Shown piece after piece: positions 1 through 4,365 of a stretch of 5,724 nucleotides of DNA. The notes under the pieces were generated by a model. It ran no database searches. It was not told the DNA's origin and was given only the letters and a program-made list of their open reading frames with translations. A program made the translations under genes and the position numbers. Position 1 is the first letter of the stretch, and every line of letters starts with the position of its first letter. This stretch comes from an uncultured Micrococcales bacterium (GTDB lineage: Bacteria; Actinomycetota; Actinomycetes; S36-B12; UBA10799), in assembly GCA_937952095.1 (NCBI GenBank), contig CALFYG010000314.1, positions 1-5,724 on the forward strand, given 5' to 3'.

Positions 1-2
1 TC

Positions 3-545
3 GAGATGGTGCGGTTGTTCCAGACCGAACTCGAGCACTTCGAGAAGATCGAGGGCACCAGCCTCTCGCTGGAGGGCAAGGCCAACCGGTTGGCGTCCTT
101 CATCCGGGGCAACCTCGGGATGGCCTTCCAAGGACTCGCCGTCGTCCCGCTGTTCGCCGGCTTCGACCACTCCCTGGAGAGGGGCAGGATCTTCTCCTAT
201 GACGTTACTGGGGGCCGTTACGAGGAGCATGCGTACCACGCGGTGGGTTCCGGCAGCCCGTTCGCCCGGGGGTCCCTCAAGAAGCTGTACCGCGGTGAGC
301 AGTCCGACACCGACGCCGTGCGGGTCTGTCTGCAGGCCCTCTACGACGCCGCCGACGACGACTCGGCCACCGGCGGTCCGGATCTCACCCGCGGCATATT
401 CCCAGTGGTTTACACGGTGGACTCCCGTGGTGTCCGACGGCTTCCGGAGGAGGAGTTGCAGAGACTCATCGACGAGGTGGTGGCGCAACGGTACCGCCGC
501 CCCGACGGGCCGGTGGCTGATGAGACGGGGGAGGCCGGCTCATGA
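3..545 (+). CDS. prcB: Proteasome subunit beta PrcB, 5'-truncated
   Basis: This is the C-terminal part of the beta subunit of the 20S proteasome core, the subunit carrying the N-terminal threonine protease. The window opens inside the gene: the frame is open from base 3 (GAG), so the ATG at 6 is internal. About 180 residues remain. By comparison with Mycobacterium tuberculosis PrcB the propeptide, the catalytic Thr1 and the following strands (roughly the first 110 residues) are outside. Family signatures visible include ELEHFEKIEG near the left edge, RGNLGMAFQGL, the AVGSGSPFA segment, and the very conserved YDAADDDSATGGPDL followed by RGIFP. The acidic and glycine-rich tail is short and normal. 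The stop codon overlaps the prcA start (ATGA), so the two subunits, which assemble into stacked heptameric rings, are translationally coupled. Identity is very certain; the activity of the missing half cannot be judged. Confidence 0.96.
   Translation, partial: EMVRLFQTELEHFEKIEGTSLSLEGKANRLASFIRGNLGMAFQGLAVVPLFAGFDHSLERGRIFSYDVTGGRYEEHAYHAVGSGSPFARGSLKKLYRGEQSDTDAVRVCLQALYDAADDDSATGGPDLTRGIFPVVYTVDSRGVRRLPEEELQRLIDEVVAQRYRRPDGPVADETGEAGS
527..534 (+). promoter_or_regulatory. Shine-Dalgarno of prcA (GGGGGAGG)
   Basis: A purine run inside the end of prcB ends with GAGG seven bases before the ATG at 542. The second in-frame ATG at 548 would be 13 bases away, so this site favours 542 as the prcA start. 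Confidence 0.7.
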
Positions 546-1237
546 CGATGCCCTTCTACGTCTCTCCCGAACAGATCATCAAGGACAAGGCCGACTACGC
601 CCGCAAGGGCATCGCACGGGGCCGTTCCGTCGTCGTGGCGCAGTACGACGAAGGCATCCTGTTCGTCGCCGAGAACCCGTCACGCGCGCTGCACAAGATC
701 AGCGAGATCTACGACAAGATCGCCTTCGCGGCCGTCGGCAAGTACAACGAGTTCGAGAACCTGCGGGTGGCCGGCGTCCGGTACGCGGACCTTCGCGGAT
801 TCAGTTACGACCGCGCCGACGTCACCAGTCGGGGCCTGGCCAACGCGTACGCCCAGACGCTGGGCACGGTGTTCACAGAGGCCCAGAAGCCGTACGAGGT
901 GGAGATCATCGTGGCTGAGGTGGGGGCCGATGAGGCGTCCGACCAGCTGTACCGGTTGACGTTCGACGGGTCCGTGGGCGACGAGCACGGATTCCTCGCC
1001 ATGGGTGGTGCCTCGGAGGCGATCTCGAACCAGTTGCAGGAGCAGTGGCGACCCGATCTGACGCTGCGCGAGGCACTCACCATGGCAGTGGCAGCGCTGG
1101 CCGAACACGGCGGACAGGGTCCTCGCACGCTGGAGGAGAAGCAGTTGGAGGTCGCCATCCTCGACCGGACACGCCCGCGCCGAGCCTTCCGCAGACTCGT
1201 CGGACAGGAACTCGCCGGTTTGCTCAACGGCGGGTAG
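542..1237 (+). CDS. prcA: Proteasome subunit alpha PrcA
   Basis: Alpha subunit of the cytoplasmic 20S proteasome. Alpha heptamers form the outer rings, gate the chamber with their N-termini and dock the ring ATPase Mpa/ARC. The product is 231 residues. The start at 542 (MTMPFYVSPEQ) lines up residue for residue with the M. tuberculosis gate segment MSFPYFISPEQ, which fixes it over the ATG at 548. Visible family motifs are ARKGIARG (20-27), LFVAENPSRALHKISEIYD (40-58) with Lys52 at the position of the lysine that binds activator C-termini, YNEFENLR, YAQTLGTVFTE, PYEVEIIVAEV, and RPRRAFRRL near the end. The protein stops soon after that motif and lacks the acidic/serine-rich tail of the mycobacterial protein. 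The gene overlaps prcB by four bases and ends with TAG ten bases before the pafA ATG. Confidence 0.97.
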   Translation: MTMPFYVSPEQIIKDKADYARKGIARGRSVVVAQYDEGILFVAENPSRALHKISEIYDKIAFAAVGKYNEFENLRVAGVRYADLRGFSYDRADVTSRGLANAYAQTLGTVFTEAQKPYEVEIIVAEVGADEASDQLYRLTFDGSVGDEHGFLAMGGASEAISNQLQEQWRPDLTLREALTMAVAALAEHGGQGPRTLEEKQLEVAILDRTRPRRAFRRLVGQELAGLLNGG

Positions 1238-1240
1238 GTT
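1235..1240 (+). promoter_or_regulatory. Candidate -10 (TAGGTT) for leaderless pafA transcript
   Basis: TAGGTT fits the actinobacterial -10 form TANNNT and lies seven bases before the pafA ATG at 1248, so transcription would begin at or next to the start codon. The first three bases are the prcA stop codon. No convincing -35 hexamer is visible. The overlapping GGGTAGG could instead act as a weak Shine-Dalgarno for read-through mRNA. Confidence 0.5.
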
Positions 1241-1247
1241 GGCGCAC

Positions 1248-2618
1248 ATGACACGCAGGATCTTCGGCATCGAGACCGAGTACGGCGTGACATGTACGTT
1301 CCAGGGGCAACGCCGGCTTTCCCCGGATGAGGTGGCCCGCTACCTGTTCCGTCGTGTGGTCAGTTGGGGTCGCAGTTCCAACGTCTTCCTGCGCAACGGC
1401 TCCCGGCTGTATCTGGACGTCGGGTCCCACCCCGAGTACGCCACCGCCGAGTGTGACGACCTGCATCAACTCGTGACGCACGACAAGGCCGGGGAACGCA
1501 TCCTGGAGGGGCTGCAGGTGGACGCCGAACAGCGTCTTGCCGGGGAGGGCATCCTCGGCGACATCTACCTGTTCAAGAACAACACGGACTCGGCGGGCAA
1601 CTCCTACGGCTGCCACGAGAATTACCTCGTGGGTCGGCAGGGGGAGTTCTTCCGGCTGGCCGAGGTCCTCATCCCCTTTCTGGTGTCGCGACAACTGATC
1701 TGCGGCGCAGGCAAGGTTCTGCAGACCCCCCGGGGAGCGACCTACACCGTCAGCCAACGGGCGGAGCATGTGTGGGAATCGGTCAGCAGCGCGACCACGC
1801 GGAGCCGGCCGATCATCAACACCCGCGACGAGCCGCATGCCGACGCCGAGCGGTTCCGGCGCCTGCACGTGATCGTGGGCGACAGCAACATGAGTGAGAC
1901 CACCACGCTGCTCAAGGTCGGCGCCACCGATCTTGTATTGAAGATGCTCGAGGCCGGGGCGCCCATGCGGGACCTCACTTTGGAGAACCCGATCCGCAGC
2001 ATCCGCGACATCAGTCAGGACCCGACCGGCCGTCGCCTGGTACGGCTCGCCAACGGACGTTCCATCAGCGGGCTGGAGATGCAGCGCGAGTACCTGACGC
2101 GCGTGGAAGCGTTCGCACGCGCCGGGGGGTTGCTCGATGACCCGAACGGTGTGCCGAGCCGGGTCGTGGATCTGTGGACGCGCACCCTGGACGCCATCGA
2201 GTTCGACCGGTTGCAGGACGTCGCCACCGAGATCGACTGGGTCATCAAGCGCACATTGATCGAGCGGTACATGGCCAAGCACGACCTGTCGATGACCGAC
2301 GCCCGGATCTCCCAGCTCGATCTGGCCTACCACGACATCAGCCGTAAGCGTGGACTGTTCTATCTGCTGCAGGACAAGGGACTCGTCGACCGTGTGTGCA
2401 GCGACATCGAGATCTTCGAGGCCAAGTCGATCCCACCGCAGACGACACGGGCCAAACTGCGCGGAGACTTCATCAAACGCGCACAGGAGAAGCGCAGGGA
2501 CTTCACGGTCGACTGGGTACACCTCAAACTCAACGACCAGGCCCAGCGCACAGTGTTGTGTAAGGACCCGTTCAAGAGTGTCGACGAGCGTGTCGAGCGG
2601 CTCATCGCCTCGATGTGA
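1248..2618 (+). CDS. pafA: Proteasome accessory factor A, Pup--protein ligase
   Basis: PafA is the ATP-dependent ligase that joins the C-terminal glutamate of Pup to substrate lysines, marking proteins for the proteasome. It is a glutamine-synthetase-like carboxylate-amine ligase. The product is 456 residues, close to the 452 of M. tuberculosis PafA. I chose ATG 1248 (MTRRIFGIETEYG) because it aligns with mycobacterial MQRRIMGIETEFG; the upstream in-frame TTG at 1239 adds three unconserved residues. Visible: Glu9 and Glu11 of the nucleotide/metal site, SWGRSSNVFLRNG (39-51), LYLDVGSHPEY with Asp57 as the expected catalytic base, FKNNTDSAGNSYGCHENY, SSATTRSRPIINTRDEPHAD, DSNMSETTTLLKVG, DTEIDWVIKR-like and FTVDWVHLKLNDQAQRTVLCKDPF segments. 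These mark PafA; Dop, the related depupylase, has a different N-terminal loop and is normally longer. It follows prcA closely and precedes two FKBP genes. No key residue appears lost. Confidence 0.97.
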   Translation: MTRRIFGIETEYGVTCTFQGQRRLSPDEVARYLFRRVVSWGRSSNVFLRNGSRLYLDVGSHPEYATAECDDLHQLVTHDKAGERILEGLQVDAEQRLAGEGILGDIYLFKNNTDSAGNSYGCHENYLVGRQGEFFRLAEVLIPFLVSRQLICGAGKVLQTPRGATYTVSQRAEHVWESVSSATTRSRPIINTRDEPHADAERFRRLHVIVGDSNMSETTTLLKVGATDLVLKMLEAGAPMRDLTLENPIRSIRDISQDPTGRRLVRLANGRSISGLEMQREYLTRVEAFARAGGLLDDPNGVPSRVVDLWTRTLDAIEFDRLQDVATEIDWVIKRTLIERYMAKHDLSMTDARISQLDLAYHDISRKRGLFYLLQDKGLVDRVCSDIEIFEAKSIPPQTTRAKLRGDFIKRAQEKRRDFTVDWVHLKLNDQAQRTVLCKDPFKSVDERVERLIASM

Positions 2619-2625
2619 CGTGCAT

Positions 2626-2631
2626 TAGGGT
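2626..2631 (+). promoter_or_regulatory. Candidate -10 (TAGGGT) before lipoprotein FKBP gene
   Basis: TAGGGT fits TANNNT and lies seven bases before the ATG at 2639, the leaderless spacing also seen before pafA. The same bases form AGGGTGAGG, which could serve as a Shine-Dalgarno in a pafA read-through mRNA, so the two readings cannot be separated here. No clear -35 is visible. Confidence 0.4.
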
Positions 2632-2638
2632 GAGGCCC

Positions 2639-3175
2639 ATGCCCCGATCACTGCTGGCCATCGCTGTGGCCGTTCCGCTCCTGCTGGTGGGATGTGGATC
2701 GGACTCCGCTGAATCCACCCCGTCCGCCGAGCCGAGCGCGACGGCGGCCGCCTCGCCTGCTGGTGACGCCACGACCGTCGACGGTGTGACTGTCACCGGC
2801 GCGCCCGACTCCGAACCCACGATCGCCATCGAGGAGGGTGCCACGCCCCCGCCGGAACTGGTCGTGGAGGAGATCACCCCGGGTACCGGCAAAGAGGTCG
2901 GTCCGAACTCTTTGGTCACCGTCCAGTACGTCGGGACCGCATGGTCCACGGGTCAGGTCTTCGACAGTTCCTGGGCCACCGGAGAGCTGCAGTTCCCGAT
3001 CAAGGGTGTGATCACCGGCTGGCAGGAGGGCCTGCAGGGAGTCAAGGAGGGCGCCCGGGTCCTGCTGATCATCCCGCCGGACAAGGGCTACGGGGCCAAT
3101 CCGCCGCCAGGATCAGGTATCGGTGTGGATGACACGCTGGTGTTCGTCGTCGATGTGAAGAAGGTGGGTTCATGA
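2639..3175 (+). CDS. FKBP-type peptidyl-prolyl isomerase, lipoprotein
   Basis: A prolyl cis-trans isomerase predicted to be exported and lipid-anchored on the outer face of the membrane. The 178-residue product opens with a Sec-type signal, MPRSLLAIAVAVPLLLVGC, with lipobox L16-V17-G18-C19; there is no twin arginine. Residues 20-70 form a Ser/Thr/Ala/Pro/acidic linker. The FKBP domain spans about 72-176 and keeps the full active-site set (FKBP12 numbers in brackets): Tyr97 (26), Phe108-Asp109 (36-37), Phe119 (46), Val124-Ile125 (55-56), Trp128 (59), Tyr151 (82), Phe169 (99). The start could also be GTG 2630, adding MRP, or GTG 2615, which begins inside the pafA stop region; ATG 2639 gives the most typical lipoprotein signal. 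The stop overlaps the next FKBP gene by ATGA. FKBP genes after pafA are also found in Streptomyces, so the position is not accidental, but no direct role in pupylation is shown. Confidence 0.9.
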   Translation: MPRSLLAIAVAVPLLLVGCGSDSAESTPSAEPSATAAASPAGDATTVDGVTVTGAPDSEPTIAIEEGATPPPELVVEEITPGTGKEVGPNSLVTVQYVGTAWSTGQVFDSSWATGELQFPIKGVITGWQEGLQGVKEGARVLLIIPPDKGYGANPPPGSGIGVDDTLVFVVDVKKVGS

Positions 3176-3528
3176 CCGAGAAGCCGGAGATCGATTTCCA
3201 GGACGGCCCGCCCCCGACCGAGTTGGTGATCACCGACCTGATCGTGGGCGACGGGGCCCAGGCGCAGCCGGGTGGGAACGTGACCGTTCACTACGTGGGT
3301 GTCGACTACGAGACCGGGGAGCAGTTCGACGCTTCCTGGGATCGCGGGGAGCCCATCGCGTTCCCGTTGCGCGGGCTGATCCAGGGCTGGCAGGACGGGA
3401 TCCCCGGGATGCGGGTCGGTGGGCGCCGGCAGTTGGTGATCCCGCCGGAGCTGGCCTACGGGACCTCGGGAGGGCATCGGCTGTCCGGACGCACCCTGGT
3501 GTTCGTGATCGATCTGATCGACGCCTGA
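3172..3528 (+). CDS. FKBP-type peptidyl-prolyl isomerase, cytoplasmic
   Basis: A 118-residue single-domain prolyl isomerase without signal peptide, so presumably cytoplasmic. After a short acidic N-terminus with PPP at 13-15 the FKBP fold runs from about 16 to 118. Active-site residues are in place: Tyr41, Phe52-Asp53 (in QFDASWDRG), Phe64, Leu69-Ile70, Trp73, Tyr96 and Phe111, giving a complete pocket with Leu for the usual Val at position 69. The loop after AYG (98-107, TSGGHRLSGR) differs from the more usual proline/asparagine-containing form; this loop influences substrate choice in FKBPs. The gene begins within the stop codon of the lipoprotein FKBP gene (ATGA) with AGGTGGG just upstream, indicating coupled translation. 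The two are related but not near-identical, so this is an old duplication with one exported and one internal copy. Confidence 0.92.
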   Translation: MTEKPEIDFQDGPPPTELVITDLIVGDGAQAQPGGNVTVHYVGVDYETGEQFDASWDRGEPIAFPLRGLIQGWQDGIPGMRVGGRRQLVIPPELAYGTSGGHRLSGRTLVFVIDLIDA

Positions 3529-3532
3529 GCGG

Positions 3533-3593
3533 TTCGGCGTAGTTTGCCACCGGTCCGGATGCCGGTTGCGGATTGTCACTGCGACACGCCGAA
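3533..3593 (+). repeat. Nested inverted repeat / two-stem hairpin downstream of the FKBP genes
   Basis: TTCGGCGT (3533-3540) is perfectly complementary to ACGCCGAA (3586-3593). Inside it, GCCACCGG (3546-3553) pairs with CCGGTTGC (3562-3569) with one mismatch and an eight-base loop. No T-tract follows, so if it ends the FKBP transcript it is not a standard intrinsic terminator; it could also be part of an RNA leader or a protein-binding site. Confidence 0.5.
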
Positions 3594-3634
3594 ATATCCC
3601 CTGAATGGGTGACTTTGGCTACTGTCGGTAATTC

Positions 3635-3654
3635 TTGTCCGTTCAAGTGGACAA
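3635..3654. promoter_or_regulatory. Operator-like dyad TTGTCC-N8-GGACAA
   Basis: A perfect 6-bp inverted repeat with an 8-base spacer, located about 70 bases before the zinc-ribbon start. The half-site spacing suits a dimeric helix-turn-helix regulator. If TACTGT at 3620-3625 is the -10, the dyad would cover the start of the transcript. No regulator can be named from the sequence. Confidence 0.4.
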
Positions 3655-3673
3655 CGGCCTCAACTTTCAGCAG

Positions 3674-3714
3674 TCTCCTGCCGAAGCCACAAGCACAAAC
3701 AGCGGCGAAGGAGG
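3674..3714 (+). promoter_or_regulatory. Hairpin able to bury the Shine-Dalgarno of the zinc-ribbon gene
   Basis: CTCCT (3675-3679) pairs with AGGAG (3709-3713) and the adjoining GCCG (3680-3683) pairs with CGGC (3703-3706), leaving a two-base bulge (GA, 3707-3708), plus a U-G pair 3674-3714. That is nine Watson-Crick pairs around a 19-base A/C-rich loop, and it covers the whole GGAGG. A smaller hairpin, GCAG (3670-3673) with CTGC (3678-3681), uses the same strand and would free the site. This is inferred from base complementarity only. Confidence 0.5.
3708..3714 (+). promoter_or_regulatory. Shine-Dalgarno AAGGAGG of the zinc-ribbon gene
   Basis: A near-perfect ribosome binding site eight bases before ATG 3723. 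It decides the start over the upstream in-frame TTG at 3573, which has no such site. Confidence 0.85.
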
Positions 3715-3722
3715 CGAGGACG

Positions 3723-4040
3723 ATGACGACGATCAAGGCGACGTGCCCGATGTGTGGTGACGTTGATCTGACCCCCGCCGACGTCCGGCTGACAGTGGCG
3801 GAGGCAGCGGGCTGGGCCACCTACACGTTCAAGTGCGTGTCCTGCCAGGACCTCATCGAGAAGGCGGCGGACAACGAGGTTGTTGCGCTGCTGTCCAGCG
3901 CCGGGGTGCTCATCGACAACGTCCCGGATGAGGTTCTCGAGAGCCATCACGGTGCCCCCATCACCTACGACGACGTCCTCGATCTGGCCTTGTGGCTCGA
4001 GACCCACGACATCATCGTTCCGCATCTTGTGGCGCATTGA
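3723..4040 (+). CDS. Small four-cysteine zinc-ribbon-like protein, function unknown
   Basis: A 105-residue soluble protein starting MTTIKATCPMCGDVDL. Two CxxC knuckles, Cys8/Cys11 and Cys38/Cys41, lie 26 residues apart, the pattern of a zinc ribbon that binds one zinc. Between them is a short beta-rich stretch, and after Cys41 comes DLIEKAADNEVVALLSSAGV, probably helical, followed by an acidic C-terminal part (ITYDDVLDLALWLETHD, ending in PHLVAH). No signal peptide, membrane segment or catalytic motif is seen. I recall similar short uncharacterised proteins in actinobacteria but cannot assign a family name. The start is set by the strong AAGGAGG eight bases upstream; a longer version from TTG 3573 would add 50 residues of non-coding character. 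It stands alone in its transcription unit, in the place where pafB-pafC are found in related genomes, with a structured leader before it and a hairpin right after its stop. DNA/RNA binding or protein-protein contact are both possible. Confidence 0.82.
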   Translation: MTTIKATCPMCGDVDLTPADVRLTVAEAAGWATYTFKCVSCQDLIEKAADNEVVALLSSAGVLIDNVPDEVLESHHGAPITYDDVLDLALWLETHDIIVPHLVAH

Positions 4041-4041
4041 C

Positions 4042-4074
4042 CGGACGGACTAACGCGTCCGCGGCGAGTCCGTC
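4042..4074. repeat. Inverted repeat between zinc-ribbon gene and tatA
   Basis: GACGGACT (4044-4051) is perfectly complementary to AGTCCGTC (4067-4074), with a 15-base loop that has its own 3-bp stem. An alternative stem, CGGACG (4042-4047) with CGTCCG (4056-4061), excludes it. It lies 3 bases after the zinc-ribbon stop and ends one base before the tatA -10 hexamer, so it may be a terminator-like end of the upstream mRNA, without a T-tract, or an operator over the tatA -35 region. Confidence 0.5.
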
Positions 4075-4075
4075 G

Positions 4076-4081
4076 TAGTCT
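4076..4081 (+). promoter_or_regulatory. Candidate -10 (TAGTCT) for leaderless tatA-tatC transcript
   Basis: TAGTCT fits TANNNT and is six bases before the tatA ATG at 4088. No Shine-Dalgarno is present in front of this ATG, which supports a leaderless mRNA. No -35 match is seen at 16-18 bases; that region is taken up by the inverted repeat 4044-4074. Confidence 0.6.
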
Positions 4082-4087
4082 GTACGC

Positions 4088-4363
4088 ATGTTCTCGAACT
4101 TCCGAGGGTGGGAACCGATCATCCTCATCCTGCTCGTGGTGCTGCTCTTCGGCGCAAAACGTCTGCCCGACGCGGCTCGCGGCCTGGGGCGTTCGTTGCG
4201 GATCTTCAAGGCGGAGACGAAGGGACTCGCTGAACCGGCCGACGCTGAGGCGCAGGCCGCACCCGAGGCGCCCAAGGCCGTCGACGCCACACCGCCCACG
4301 CCGACCACCGATCCCAGCGTGACCGAACCTGCTCCGGGCAAGCAGACGCCCACACAGCCCTGA
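4088..4363 (+). CDS. tatA: Sec-independent translocase protein TatA
   Basis: Pore-forming subunit of the twin-arginine translocation system, which moves folded proteins across the cytoplasmic membrane. The 91-residue product has the TatA plan: a short N-terminal segment with Glu9 where TatA/TatB proteins carry a polar residue, a single membrane helix at about 10-21, the Phe21-Gly22 hinge, and an amphipathic helix 24-43 (AKRLPDAARGLGRSLRIFKAE). A Pro/Ala/Thr-rich flexible tail of about 45 residues follows. The FGAKRLPD hinge region and position before tatC favour TatA over TatB; a tatB is not in the window. The stop is two bases before the tatC GTG, so the two are one operon, apparently read from the leaderless promoter at 4076. 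Confidence 0.95.
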   Translation: MFSNFRGWEPIILILLVVLLFGAKRLPDAARGLGRSLRIFKAETKGLAEPADAEAQAAPEAPKAVDATPPTPTTDPSVTEPAPGKQTPTQP

Positions 4364-4365
4364 CC

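Larger units (their letters stand above)
3529..3722 (+). other. 194-base gene-free leader region with several inverted repeats
   Basis: This gap separates the FKBP pair from the zinc-ribbon gene. It is visibly less GC-rich than the genes around it between about 3590 and 3700, as promoter regions in high-GC genomes tend to be. It holds a nested inverted repeat (3533-3593), a 6-8-6 dyad (3635-3654) and a hairpin over the Shine-Dalgarno (3674-3714), each listed separately. Promoter hexamers are not clear: TTGTCA (3573-3578) with TATCCC (3595-3600) at 16 bases spacing, or TACTGT (3620-3625) as a lone TANNNT -10, are the best candidates. The zinc-ribbon frame is open back through most of the gap but that part has no coding character. 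Confidence 0.6.

Noticed and set aside
1..5. Sequence starts with TCGAG, the end left by XhoI, hinting at a clone edge
   Set aside because: The site is common in GC-rich DNA and a window boundary explains it equally well.
199..918. 239-residue open frame overlapping prcB and prcA
   Set aside because: Arg/Pro/Thr-rich shadow frame without motifs; both overlapped genes are firmly identified.
1223..1237. PrcA ends in Leu-Asn-Gly-Gly, recalling the Gly-Gly near the C-terminus of Pup
   Set aside because: Pup ends in GGE or GGQ and this lies on a proteasome subunit; a two-residue match is not meaningful.
1224..2522. Long open frame on the minus strand opposite pafA (432 residues)
   Set aside because: It is the antisense shadow of a highly conserved gene with strong codon bias; no family resemblance in its translation.
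3573..3595. TTGTCACTG resembles the RecA-NDp/PafBC-type motif (TTGTCRGTG-N8-TANNNT), which would be striking in a locus lacking pafBC
   Set aside because: Eight of nine bases match, but the hexamer eight bases later is CGAAAT, not TANNNT, so the promoter half is missing. Kept only as a possible -35 (TTGTCA).
3605..3631. Tiny upstream ORF (ATG to TAA) encoding MGDFGYCR in the zinc-ribbon leader
   Set aside because: No Shine-Dalgarno or TANNNT at leaderless spacing precedes it, and a single Cys gives no clear attenuation logic. Likely chance.
3573..3722. Longer zinc-ribbon protein starting at TTG 3573
   Set aside because: The added 50 residues have poor codon use for this genome and no ribosome site, while AAGGAGG sits eight bases before ATG 3723.
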